A program made the translations under genes and the position numbers. Shown one piece after another: positions 56,246 through 64,000 of a DNA stretch of 64,000 nucleotides. Source of the DNA: Methanobacteriota archaeon. GTDB lineage: Archaea > Thermoplasmatota > E2 > DHVEG-1. How positions within the stretch are numbered: position 1 is the stretch's first letter; every line of letters begins with the position of its first letter. Under the pieces are notes generated by a model. It made no database searches and was not told the origin of the DNA. It saw nothing but the letters and a program-made list of their open reading frames with translations. The stretch covers positions 1-64,000 of the forward strand of contig CAIRCU010000044.1 in the NCBI GenBank assembly GCA_903877165.1. The letters are read 5' to 3'.

Positions 56246-57289
56246 TCATTTTGTTTGAAGGAACGTTTTCACGGTGTCGAGGGTGGGTGGCTGAGGGTTC
56301 GCGGAGGAGATGTAGAGTCCCGCGACGAGGTTGGCGAACGCCAGGCGTTCCGGCGTCGGGAACTTGAGGAGTGTGGCGAGGATGTTCGCGGCGTTCCAAG
56401 CGTCCCCCGCCCCGGTCGTGCGGATAATCGCCGGGATCGTCTCCGTCGGGATCACCGTGCGGGAGCCGTCTAGAGAAGCGGAAAACGCACCGGTGTGCAG
56501 GTCGAGGCGTGCAGGGATTTTCTGTTTCAGAGTCTGGGCGGCAGCAAGGATTTCCTCTTGCGAGGAGGCGGGTCGTCCGCTGAAATGCCGCAGCTCGTTT
56601 TCGTTCAGCCCGAAAACGTCGACGAGCGGCGGGGTGAGGACGTCACGTAGCACGGTGGGCACTTCGTGGAGTTTAGGTGAGGGGTCCCCGGTGTCGAAGA
56701 AGGTGGTGACGTGATTACTTTTAGCGAAACGGAACACGTCGTGGGCAAGCGCAGTTCCGTAGTTGTTGAGGTTCCAGTTGACGACGGCGACGAGGTCCGC
56801 ATCCGCGATGCACTCGTAATCCTGCTCCGTGAGTAGGTCGGGGGAGAAGTCGGCGACGGATCCAGGGTCTCCGAGCATCACGTTCGCTCGCGGGTCACTG
56901 AGCTCCAGGGCGGTGGTGAGGGCGAGCCTGCCGTCGGTCTTGACGTGGGTGAGGTCGACGCCGGAGCCTCCGAGGAAGTAGGAGATGAGATGCTGGCCAA
57001 GCGCGCTGGTGCGGCAGATGAGGTGCGCCTGGACTCCGAATCTGGCGAGTCCGAGGGCGGTGTTGGCCGCGTTGCCTCCTTGTTGGATGGATTGGGGGAT
57101 GTTGGGGTAGTTGCCGCCGCCTTGGGCCGCAAGTCGGCGGATCTGGGTTTCCAAGGTGGTCGTATTGGTGATGCTGAGGATATGGTCGAGGAAGAAGTCG
57201 GGCAGGAGGACGACGTGGAGGCTGGTGAGGGTCTGGGTTGTGAGGCCCGAAAGCCTTTTCTGCAGTGCACGCGTTAGTAATGTGTCCAT
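56246..57289 (-). CDS. PfkB-family carbohydrate kinase
   Basis: 347 residues from ATG 57289; an in-frame start at 57421 would overlap the promoter. A GGNAANTALGLARFG block (about residue 77) binds the sugar, and GAGDAWNA (293-300) holds the catalytic Asp296 and anion hole. The family includes ribokinase, fructokinase and nucleoside kinases; the substrate cannot be named. Divergent from the DUF6015-like gene with a shared promoter. Confidence 0.88.
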   Translation of the reverse strand: MDTLLTRALQKRLSGLTTQTLTSLHVVLLPDFFLDHILSITNTTTLETQIRRLAAQGGGNYPNIPQSIQQGGNAANTALGLARFGVQAHLICRTSALGQHLISYFLGGSGVDLTHVKTDGRLALTTALELSDPRANVMLGDPGSVADFSPDLLTEQDYECIADADLVAVVNWNLNNYGTALAHDVFRFAKSNHVTTFFDTGDPSPKLHEVPTVLRDVLTPPLVDVFGLNENELRHFSGRPASSQEEILAAAQTLKQKIPARLDLHTGAFSASLDGSRTVIPTETIPAIIRTTGAGDAWNAANILATLLKFPTPERLAFANLVAGLYISSANPQPPTLDTVKTFLQTK

Positions 57290-57382
57290 GGTGCTTGGCC
57301 GGGGGCATGGGCGTGGCGCCTTATTTGTGTATTGAATTTGCAGGCAGCCTGGTCTCCCACATTCTTCCCCAAAAAATAGGAA

Positions 57383-57397
57383 AGGTTTAAATAAAAG
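57383..57397. promoter_or_regulatory. Bidirectional TATA region
   Basis: GGTTTAAATAAAAGG reads as a TATA box both ways: toward the plus-strand gene at 57485 and toward the PfkB gene at 57289. Both leaders would be about 65-70 nt. Confidence 0.5.
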
Positions 57398-57484
57398 GTC
57401 CGTGCAAATGGTACAGCGCATCCCGTCAAGGATGCGGTGAATGTCCGGATTGAAGGAAGCAGAAGCAGGAATGGAGATTTTCGC

Positions 57485-57883
57485 ATGACCCTTATTACCT
57501 TGGATGACTTATCGAAAGCTATAGCGAACCGCGTCGGCATCGACATCGAAGAAGCACGCCGGGACGCCGGGTTCGTCATGGACATCTTCGGGTTCGACGA
57601 CCGCGTGATCGACAACGTCCTGGACCCAGAGGACCGTCAGCTGTTCTACATCCTCGAAGAAGAAGGGATGTTGACGACGGAGCGCGAAGAGACCACCCTG
57701 TACGACGGCCGGGAATGGCGGACGCATTACTGGCGGCTGAAGAAAGATACCATCGCCAAGTACTCCAAGGAGCGCACCGACCACGGTCAGCTGATGGACA
57801 GGAAGCAGTCCAAGTCCGTCTCCTTTGACGACCTCTACAGCGGCCTGGACGAGGACACCTGGACCACCCGGAAGATCGGATAG
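57485..57883 (+). CDS. DUF6015-like archaeal protein
   Basis: 132 residues from ATG 57485 (GGAG about 9 nt upstream); an in-frame start at 57437 adds 16 unlikely residues. The block VMDIFGFDDRVIDNVLDPED and the REETTLYDGREWRTHYW segment match my memory of the DUF6015 family, small acidic proteins conserved in Thermoplasmatota. A winged-helix-like fold is possible, which would suggest a regulatory role. The family name is recalled and not checked. Confidence 0.7.
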   Translation: MTLITLDDLSKAIANRVGIDIEEARRDAGFVMDIFGFDDRVIDNVLDPEDRQLFYILEEEGMLTTEREETTLYDGREWRTHYWRLKKDTIAKYSKERTDHGQLMDRKQSKSVSFDDLYSGLDEDTWTTRKIG

Positions 57884-58270
57884 AGTCCACGTCCTTTTTT
57901 CCTCCCTTTTTTTCTACATTTCAATGGTATCCTAGACGAACTGAAAATATGGACTTTTCACAAACGCTAAAAAGATGATTAGACCTTCGGGATATTTACT
58001 CGCAATTGTATGATAGATTAGAACGAGAATGTACTAGTAATAAATTCATCGTGCCACTTTACGTTGTCACCAAGATATTCATTAGCAAATATTGAAATAT
58101 TGAATTTTCTTTATAAAAATTTGTTCTCTGCCATTGTGTGAAACGAATACCCCGAAACTTTACAATTTTGGTAAAAAGGAGAATCAACCCACATAGCATG
58201 GATATAACAAGATTTTTAAACAAAAATCTCCTATAATTTAATTATAATATTATAGTAAAAAAATAAAAAT
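57884..58270. other. AT-rich spacer before the second radical SAM gene
   Basis: A T-rich tract follows the DUF6015-like stop. The rest is AT-rich, with TATA-like elements just before 58271. No gene recognised and no direct repeat found with the other flank of the radical SAM gene. Confidence 0.5.
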
Positions 58271-59548
58271 ATGCTGGAATTACGAATGAAGAAAGTATTT
58301 ATTACCGCAGGCATAATTTGTGATAAAAGAAAATTAGAACTAAATCGAATTACACAATATTTAATCAGAAATGATTACGAGATTGTAGATAGCCCTAAAA
58401 AAGCAGATGTTATTTTAATTAGTACGTGTGGCGTCGGGAATTCTTCTACAAATATATCTTTTAACAAGATCAAAGAATTCAGTAGATTTAATGGGAAGGT
58501 TATCGTAACTGGTTGCCTACCAGATACCGATAAAAAAAAATTTGACGAGTTTTTTAAGGGCAAGTCTTTTAGTACAAAACATCTTGATGAAGTTGAACTG
58601 TATTTCCCTAGAACAAAAGTTAGTTTTTCTGAAATTGAAGATTGTAATTATCTTTGGATTAATGAAAACAGAGATACAATCAATGATGTCGTTAAATTAT
58701 TATGTCTAAAATTTGATTTGATAAAAAGATTTTATGTAAGTTTTTTCAATAATTTGTCTAGATTTTTAATGGGAGAAAATCATTGGATGTTACAGGCTTT
58801 CTATGCTTTGAATCTCCCTCTTGATAATCAGTACTTTATTAGAATTGCATCTGGTTGTTGGGGAAATTGTTCTTATTGCGCAACTAGAAAAGCAGTGGGA
58901 GACTATACAAGTAAACCTCTCAACATCTGTGTAAATGAATTTAAAAACGGCTTAGAAAAGGGATATTCACATTTTTTTCTTACCGCTGAAGACACAGGAG
59001 GGTACGGGTTAGATAGCAATAGCAATTTACCCGAATTGCTTGACACGATGACAAACATCGATGGAGAGTATTGGATTAATATTTATACGTTAAACCCTCA
59101 GTGGGCCGTAAAATATATTGATGAACTTGAAGAGATCGTAAAAAAAGGAAAAATTAAGGCAATATGCATTCCTATTCAATCAGGAAATCATAGGATTCTT
59201 CAACAGATGAATCGGTATTCAGATGTCGAAAAAATAAAATCTGCTTTAATTAGATTAAAAAAGGCAAATCCGAATCTTTCTGTTGCTACACACTGCATTA
59301 TTGGTTTCCCTTCTGAAACCGACCAGGAATTCAAAGAGACATTGGATTTTATTACATCAACAGATCTTGATCTAGGCCTCATGCTATCAATATCTATCAA
59401 AGCCGATACTGAAGCAGAAAATTTTGAGCCCAAAGTATCAAGAAAAGAGATATCCAAAAGATTGAGGTATACTCAGAAATATCTAAGAAATTCAGGATAT
59501 AAAACGTTCAAAATAAAAGACGATATTATTTTTAGGAAAAACCGATAA
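58271..59548 (+). CDS. AT-rich radical SAM protein, paralogue of 27100
   Basis: 425 residues. It aligns with the protein at 27100 from end to end: N-terminal Cys17/Cys53/Cys82, radical SAM motif CWGNCSYC (Cys196/Cys200/Cys203), HCIIGFPSETDQEF near residue 350 and the same C-terminus without a TRAM domain. Divergence is spread along the whole length, including silent sites, so the copies are not a recent duplication. AT content is far above that of the neighbours. It stands alone between divergent promoters with no partner gene. A methylthiotransferase-like reaction is the best guess. Confidence 0.85.
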   Translation: MLELRMKKVFITAGIICDKRKLELNRITQYLIRNDYEIVDSPKKADVILISTCGVGNSSTNISFNKIKEFSRFNGKVIVTGCLPDTDKKKFDEFFKGKSFSTKHLDEVELYFPRTKVSFSEIEDCNYLWINENRDTINDVVKLLCLKFDLIKRFYVSFFNNLSRFLMGENHWMLQAFYALNLPLDNQYFIRIASGCWGNCSYCATRKAVGDYTSKPLNICVNEFKNGLEKGYSHFFLTAEDTGGYGLDSNSNLPELLDTMTNIDGEYWINIYTLNPQWAVKYIDELEEIVKKGKIKAICIPIQSGNHRILQQMNRYSDVEKIKSALIRLKKANPNLSVATHCIIGFPSETDQEFKETLDFITSTDLDLGLMLSISIKADTEAENFEPKVSRKEISKRLRYTQKYLRNSGYKTFKIKDDIIFRKNR

Positions 59549-59802
59549 GATGACAAAATATTTTGCCCTTGCTGACATCAGATTTTACCATTTATAATGA
59601 TTACAAAATGAATTTACCAGTAAATAGGTGTTCAAATCTGTTTAATTAAAAAAATCTTAATAAAAGAGAGTTTAAGGTTTATCGATTAAATTAATTGAAA
59701 GAAAAAAGATATTAGAAGAGACATACCCACTCGTCCTACTTTTATATCAATTCAATATTCTACTCTTATTAACTCTTCTATAGGAAGGACTCCTAGAAAG
59801 AA
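59549..59802. other. AT-rich right flank of the radical SAM gene
   Basis: No gene recognised; AT-rich DNA similar in composition to the radical SAM gene, ending where the GC-rich metK region begins. Confidence 0.45.
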
Positions 59803-59812
59803 CGTTTATAAG
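59803..59812 (+). promoter_or_regulatory. TATA box of metK
   Basis: CGTTTATAAG about 65 nt before ATG 59871, giving a leader of about 35 nt that contains the ribosome binding site. Confidence 0.6.
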
Positions 59813-59848
59813 GGATGGAACATTGTCCTAGCCTCAACCATACCCCCA

Positions 59849-59870
59849 AGGAGGAGGTACGAGAACTCCT
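59849..59870 (+). promoter_or_regulatory. metK ribosome binding site in a possible small hairpin
   Basis: AGGAG (59852-59856) can pair with CTCCT (59866-59870), which directly precedes the start codon, with a 9-nt loop. The pairing would hide the ribosome binding site. Only five pairs, so this may be chance. Confidence 0.3.
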
Positions 59871-61034
59871 ATGGTGAAACGTAAGATCATCCTCAGCTCA
59901 GAATCTGTCACCGAAGGACACCCGGACAAGATGTGTGACCTTATCTCCGACTCTATTGTTGACGAAGCCATCCGCCAGGACAAAGACAGCCGCGTCGCCA
60001 TCGAAACCGCCACCAAGAACGGTGGCGTCATGGTCTTCGGGGAAATGACCACCCTCGGTTACGTCGACATCCCCCACGTCGTCCGCGACACCATCAAAGA
60101 CATCGGCTACACCCGCTCCGAATACGGCATTGAATGGGAGACCTGCAGCGTCTGGGTCCAGATCACCGAACAAAGCCCGGACATCAGCCAGGGCGTCACC
60201 GAGAAAGCCCACCATGAACAAGGCGCCGGGGACCAAGGCATGATGTACGGCTACGCCAGCAACGAGACCAAGGAATACATGCCGCTGCCCATCAGCCTTG
60301 CGCATAAGCTCACCAAACGCCTCGCCGAAGCCCGTAAGAAAGGCGAGATCTCCTACCTGCGCCCTGACGGCAAATCCCAGGTCTCAATCGAATACGACAC
60401 CAAGGGCAAACCCCTGCGCGCCGACGCCATCGTCGTCTCCACCCAGCATGACGGCGGCATCGCCCACGACCGTATCAAAAAAGATGTCATCGCTAGCATC
60501 ATCACCCCCGTTTGCTCCGAGTGGATGGACGCGGATACCAAGTTCTTCGTCAACCCCACCGGCTCGTTCGTCCGCGGCGGCCCCTACGCCGACGCAGGGC
60601 TCACCGGCCGTAAAATTATCGTCGACACTTACGGCGGCATCGGTCGACACGGCGGCGGCGCCTTTAGCGGTAAAGACCCCTCCAAAGTCGACCGCAGCGG
60701 CGCGTACGCCACCCGGTACATCGCCAAGAACATCGTCGCCGCAGGACTCGCAGACAAATGCGAGCTGCAGATCGCGTACGCGATCGGCGTCGCCGAGCCC
60801 GTCTCTATCAACATCGACTGCTTCGGCACCAACAAGATTCCGCTAGAATCCATAGAGCCGATGGTCCGGCAGTTCTTCCCTCTCAAACCCCGCGAGATCA
60901 TCGACGTCCTCGACCTCCGACGCCCTATCTACAAGAAGACGGCCGCCTACGGCCACTTCGGACGCAGCGACCCTGATTTCACCTGGGAGCGGCTCGATAA
61001 AGTCAAGCTCCTCAGCAAAGAAATCAGCCACTAA
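59871..61034 (+). CDS. metK: S-adenosylmethionine synthetase, bacterial type
   Basis: 387 residues. It makes SAM from methionine and ATP. The order EGHPDK (15-20), [11 protein letters not shown] (about 120), [21 protein letters not shown] and [19 protein letters not shown] matches the bacterial/eukaryotic MetK family rather than the separate archaeal-type enzyme. All metal and substrate motifs are present. Base composition matches the other GC-rich genes, so any transfer is old. SAM supply is relevant to the several radical SAM enzymes of the window. Confidence 0.95.
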   Translation: MVKRKIILSSESVTEGHPDKMCDLISDSIVDEAIRQDKDSRVAIETATKNGGVMVFGEMTTLGYVDIPHVVRDTIKDIGYTRSEYGIEWETCSVWVQITEQSPDISQGVTEKAHHEQGAGDQGMMYGYASNETKEYMPLPISLAHKLTKRLAEARKKGEISYLRPDGKSQVSIEYDTKGKPLRADAIVVSTQHDGGIAHDRIKKDVIASIITPVCSEWMDADTKFFVNPTGSFVRGGPYADAGLTGRKIIVDTYGGIGRHGGGAFSGKDPSKVDRSGAYATRYIAKNIVAAGLADKCELQIAYAIGVAEPVSINIDCFGTNKIPLESIEPMVRQFFPLKPREIIDVLDLRRPIYKKTAAYGHFGRSDPDFTWERLDKVKLLSKEISH

Positions 61035-61040
61035 GAAAAC

Positions 61041-61056
61041 AAGAATGCTTATTCTT
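61041..61056. terminator. Short bidirectional hairpin between convergent genes
   Basis: AAGAAT pairs with ATTCTT around a 4-nt loop, between the metK stop and the UPF0179 stop. Confidence 0.4.
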
Positions 61057-61474
61057 TAACGTCGACACGGTACAAGGTGGCACCCTTCGGGCAATCCACC
61101 TTCGCATATCTTTTATTCACCACGTAACTGCGGTCCGGTTGGATCGCCGGGTTCGTACAGACCTCAAAATATTGACAAGACAGGTGTCGGCACACGAGTT
61201 TCTGCAGCGTCACCGTCGCGCCTTCGCTTGGCTCACGGTCGACCATACCTGCCAGCGGCAGCTCCTCGACCTCGACGACTACGACCTGGCCTTCATGCAC
61301 CGCACAATTATGCCGCTTGTCCCGCAGCTTCGAAATTCGGTAGCTGTGCCCAGGCTTGAGGTTGAAGCAGACGGTCTTCAGCTGGCAGTTCCGACACTCG
61401 CTGTTCGCCCCAACGTAAGTGAACTCCGCGCCTTCTTTCGCCAGATCCTCGCCGACCAGCGTCACGATCACCAT
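61049..61474 (-). CDS. UPF0179 family protein
   Basis: 141 residues. Cysteine-rich, with Cys27/Cys30/Cys36 and Cys57 in the first half and CRHLSCQYFEVC in the second, plausibly binding two zinc ions or Fe-S clusters. The family is archaeal and of unknown function. It starts 3 nt after the glycerol-1-phosphate dehydrogenase stop, so the two form an operon. Confidence 0.9.
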   Translation of the reverse strand: MVIVTLVGEDLAKEGAEFTYVGANSECRNCQLKTVCFNLKPGHSYRISKLRDKRHNCAVHEGQVVVVEVEELPLAGMVDREPSEGATVTLQKLVCRHLSCQYFEVCTNPAIQPDRSYVVNKRYAKVDCPKGATLYRVDVKE

Positions 61475-61477
61475 GGG

Positions 61478-62575
61478 TTAGGCGACCCCCGTGATCTTCG
61501 CCAGCTTCTTCGCGGCCTCCTCGGTCAGCCCCTGATCCCCCAGTATCGTGTACCGCTCAGGACGGATCTTCTGCGCCCCCAGCAACGCCTCGATGATCTT
61601 CTTCTTCGGGATGTTGAGCTCTTTGGCGTTAATGGGCGCCCCGATGGTCTTGAGGCTATCCCGGATCTGCTCCCAGTCCTCCCCATGGAGGTACATCATC
61701 ATGATGGCGCCGACGCCGCACTGCTCCCCATGCAGGGCTTTGCCCGGGGCAATCATATCCAGCATATGGCTGAACATGTGTTCCGCGCCGGACGCGGGAC
61801 GGGTCGTCCCCGCCACGCTCATCGCGACCCCGGAGACGATCATGCATTTCACTGCATCCCAGACCGCCTCCTCAAGTCCGGACCGGATGTCTTCGGCTTT
61901 CTCAAGCAGCAGCTGCGAGGCCGTCTGCGACAGAGAAGCGGCAAACGTGCTGAACTCCTCGTTCTTCAGGCGATGCGCCAGCTCCCAGTCCTTGATGGCC
62001 GAGAGGTTCGAGATGACGTCCGCGCACCCGGAGGCCAGCATCTGGTACGGCGCTTTAGAGATGACCGCGGTATCCGCCAAGACCGCGATTGGTGAAACCG
62101 CGGTCTTCGACAGCGACCCCCGCCGGTCCTTCAATGAGGCCCGCGGGGAGGCGATCCCATCATGGGACGCAACCGTCGGGATGCTGATGAAATTCTTGGA
62201 TAACTCATACGCCGCGAGTTTGGTGACGTCGATGACGGAGCCGCCCCCAACCCCCAGCAGAATCTCGGAGTCCGCCTTTTCCGCGGACCGCACCACCTTG
62301 GAGACCTCACGCATGGTCGGCCATGCGCTATGCCGATGCCGGGTGGTCAGCAGCGGCTGGGCGAGGATGACACCCTCGACTTCGTAGCCGGAGCCGGCGA
62401 GGATCTTATGGATCAGATCCCCGGAGATCTTCCGCGTGTTCCGATCGCAGACGAGCAGGACCTTGTTGCCGATGATCAGCCGGCTGCACATGCCCTTGAT
62501 TTGGTCCGTGGTGTTATGTCCGACGACGACCTCGCGGGGAAAGATCATGGTCTTCAGTTTGCTGAATCGCTCCAT
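61478..62575 (-). CDS. egsA: sn-glycerol-1-phosphate dehydrogenase
   Basis: 365 residues from ATG 62575; an in-frame start at 62740 would add 55 unlikely residues across the promoter. It reduces dihydroxyacetone phosphate to sn-glycerol-1-phosphate, the backbone of archaeal ether lipids. MIFPREVVVGHNT opens the fold, GVGGGSVIDVTKLAA (about residue 108) is the NAD(P)-binding loop, and the zinc ligands are in the SHDGIASPRAS and GEQCGVGAIM regions with the intervening histidines. A firm archaeal marker. Confidence 0.95.
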   Translation of the reverse strand: MERFSKLKTMIFPREVVVGHNTTDQIKGMCSRLIIGNKVLLVCDRNTRKISGDLIHKILAGSGYEVEGVILAQPLLTTRHRHSAWPTMREVSKVVRSAEKADSEILLGVGGGSVIDVTKLAAYELSKNFISIPTVASHDGIASPRASLKDRRGSLSKTAVSPIAVLADTAVISKAPYQMLASGCADVISNLSAIKDWELAHRLKNEEFSTFAASLSQTASQLLLEKAEDIRSGLEEAVWDAVKCMIVSGVAMSVAGTTRPASGAEHMFSHMLDMIAPGKALHGEQCGVGAIMMMYLHGEDWEQIRDSLKTIGAPINAKELNIPKKKIIEALLGAQKIRPERYTILGDQGLTEEAAKKLAKITGVA

Positions 62576-62750
62576 AGACTCTAGGGTAGTAAACCAGAGG
62601 TTCGTTATATTACTTTTTTCCCCTAATACAGGAGGGGAACCATGCCAAACAGGCTCAGAGCGCCCACAAGAGCATATAAAAAGAAAGCCTCCCCCACGAA
62701 CCACGCAATGACGAAAAAAGCACATTAGGCCTACCCGCAAAGAAAGCTAG

Positions 62751-62758
62751 ATTAATAA
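62751..62758 (+). promoter_or_regulatory. TATA box of DUF63 gene
   Basis: ATTAATAA about 29 nt before ATG 62784; leaderless transcript expected. Confidence 0.5.
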
Positions 62759-62783
62759 ACACGCCAGGGCTTGCACGCCCAAC

Positions 62784-63998
62784 ATGAGGATGTCCCACTG
62801 GGTTCGGCAGCATCTCCTCGCCGTAAGCCTTCTTCTCCTGGCCGTCGTCATCGCGATTATTGTCCTGGGCTGCCTTTTGCTTCCCACCGTCTTCTATGAC
62901 CAGTGGATCTGGCGGTACTACTGGGGTCCGGTCGTCGCCGACGGACAAGGCCACCCCGCGACCCTGCACGGCGTCACCACCTACGAAGGCTACACCCTCA
63001 TCTCCGAACTCACATACGGCGTCATCCTCATCCTCGCCCTCCTCGGCATTTACAAACTGCTCAAACGCCTCGACATCCGCATCGACTGGCAGTTCTGCCT
63101 CGCGCTGCTCCCGTACATCCTCTTCGGCCCCGTCACCAGAGTCCTGGAGGACACCGCGTACTTCACCCAGCCCACTACCTTCCTCTTCATCTCCCCATTC
63201 ATCTACCTCCAGACCGCCGCCTACGTCTTCGTCTTCCTCTTCCTCGGCTACGCCATAGAGCACCGCCTCGCGAAACAGCAGAAGCCCCGCACCATCGCCG
63301 CCATCCTCCTCGCCGCCTTCCTCCTCTGCGACCTCGCCTACAGCCTGCTGTGGGCCACCCAGACCACCGGCGATGTCCAACCCGTCCATCCCCTCGTCTT
63401 CCTCCTCCTTTCCCTCGTCGCGTTCCTACCTATCACCTGGACTGCAGCCAGAAAGAAAATCCCAACGATGAACACCGTGATCTTCAGCGGCGGGCTGCTC
63501 ATCCTCCTCCCCTGCCTGTTCCTCATCGCCCAGTTCACCATCACACCCTGGAGCAGGACCGCAGGCGACTACCCAACCATCCTCGCAGCAGTCCTCGGCA
63601 TCACCGCAGCCGTCACCGCCGCGGTCTGGTCCGTCGGCCACCACTTTCGCACCACCATACTCAAAGCATACACGCAGCCGCTGAACCTCGCGATGCTCGC
63701 CGGCCACACCATCGACGGCGTCACCAGCTACCTCAGTATCTACGACCCCCTCCGCCTAGGCCTCCCGCCCTATCTCGAGAAACACCCTGCCAGCAACGCC
63801 CTCCTCACCGCCTGGCCGCCCCTCTACCCCATCGTCAAAGTCATCCTCATCCTGCTCGTCATCTACTTCTTCGACATCGCGTACGCCAAGGAGATGGCAC
63901 GCTACCAGCGCCTCATCAACCTCCTGAAGATTGGGATCTTCATCCTCGGCGTCTCTCCAGGCCTGCGCGACCTGTTGCGTGTCAGCATCGGCGTCTAG
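62784..63998 (+). CDS. DUF63 family membrane protein
   Basis: 404 residues with about ten membrane helices. The PYILFGPVTRVLEDT block near residue 110 and the HTIDGVTSYLSI block near 311 are the recognisable DUF63 motifs. The family is almost entirely archaeal and of unknown function. The stop lies 2 nt before the window end, so the gene is complete. ATG 62790 is an alternative start. Confidence 0.9.
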   Translation: MRMSHWVRQHLLAVSLLLLAVVIAIIVLGCLLLPTVFYDQWIWRYYWGPVVADGQGHPATLHGVTTYEGYTLISELTYGVILILALLGIYKLLKRLDIRIDWQFCLALLPYILFGPVTRVLEDTAYFTQPTTFLFISPFIYLQTAAYVFVFLFLGYAIEHRLAKQQKPRTIAAILLAAFLLCDLAYSLLWATQTTGDVQPVHPLVFLLLSLVAFLPITWTAARKKIPTMNTVIFSGGLLILLPCLFLIAQFTITPWSRTAGDYPTILAAVLGITAAVTAAVWSVGHHFRTTILKAYTQPLNLAMLAGHTIDGVTSYLSIYDPLRLGLPPYLEKHPASNALLTAWPPLYPIVKVILILLVIYFFDIAYAKEMARYQRLINLLKIGIFILGVSPGLRDLLRVSIGV

Positions 63999-64000
63999 CC

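Noticed and set aside
61139-62095. A 318-codon plus-strand frame opposite UPF0179 and egsA
   Set aside because: It crosses two well supported minus-strand genes and reads as Arg/Leu/His-rich shadow.

Overview
The window reads as a chromosomal piece of a heterotrophic, probably anaerobic archaeon. The archaeal calls rest on NMD3, archaeal-type sn-glycerol-1-phosphate dehydrogenase, a UPF0179 protein, a DUF63 protein, BRE/TATA promoters with many starts about 25-35 nt downstream (leaderless or nearly so), and PGF-CTERM-like surface anchors. A DUF6015-like gene and the anchor style point, by inference, to Thermoplasmatota. Conserved genes are GC-rich; a few stretches, including two radical SAM genes, are strikingly AT-rich.

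Layout. 0.4-7.6 kb: GNAT-like enzyme, zinc-ribbon membrane protein and two tandem paralogous surface proteins. 7.7-13.2 kb: class II ribonucleotide reductase, then a minus-strand Mvh-type [NiFe] hydrogenase operon (G, A, maturation protease, D). 13.4-15.6 kb: three small membrane proteins and an HDAC-family deacetylase. 15.8-19.1 kb: metzincin-like secreted protein, a small lipoprotein, micro-ORFs and an arylsulfotransferase-family protein. 19.3-25.8 kb: single-chain pyruvate:ferredoxin oxidoreductase and an ADP-forming acyl-CoA synthetase fused to a GNAT domain. 26.2-30.4 kb: EamA transporter, NMD3 and TruA, interrupted by an inserted radical SAM gene. 30.6-32.7 kb: 6-phosphofructokinase, tRNA-Leu(CAA) and a duplicated tRNA 3' end. 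32.8-43.1 kb: secreted and surface proteins, a WbpG-like amidotransferase and a MutY-like glycosylase. 43.1-45.8 kb: cysDNC. 46-54.7 kb: surface thioredoxin-fold protein, B12-type radical SAM protein, PaaK-like ligase, and a six-gene redox operon ending in a membrane ferredoxin and an anchored thioredoxin-like protein. 54.8-64 kb: HD phosphohydrolase, PfkB kinase, DUF6015-like protein, a second AT-rich radical SAM gene, bacterial-type MetK, UPF0179, EgsA and DUF63.

How it fits together (inference). Phosphofructokinase, PFOR and ADP-forming acetyl-CoA synthetase suggest fermentation of sugars or peptides to acetate with ATP formation. The Mvh-type hydrogenase would exchange electrons with H2, although no HdrABC partner lies in the window. 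Much coding capacity goes to a glycosylated, repeat-rich surface; cysDNC makes PAPS, and WbpG and the sulfotransferase-family protein may serve surface chemistry. The redox operon looks like a route for moving reducing power to thiols outside the membrane.

Most notable: (1) a 1,476-bp unit carrying one AT-rich radical SAM/methylthiotransferase-like gene sits in the 3' end of the EamA gene, flanked by a 22-bp direct repeat, with the displaced native gene end still downstream; a diverged paralogue lies 31 kb away. (2) The phosphofructokinase frame has no ATG, GTG or TTG start that would include its essential Gly-rich loop. (3) A tRNA-Leu 3' end is repeated 892 bp downstream, like an old attachment site. 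(4) Several micro-genes have good ribosome binding sites, including two opposite the end of the acyl-CoA synthetase.
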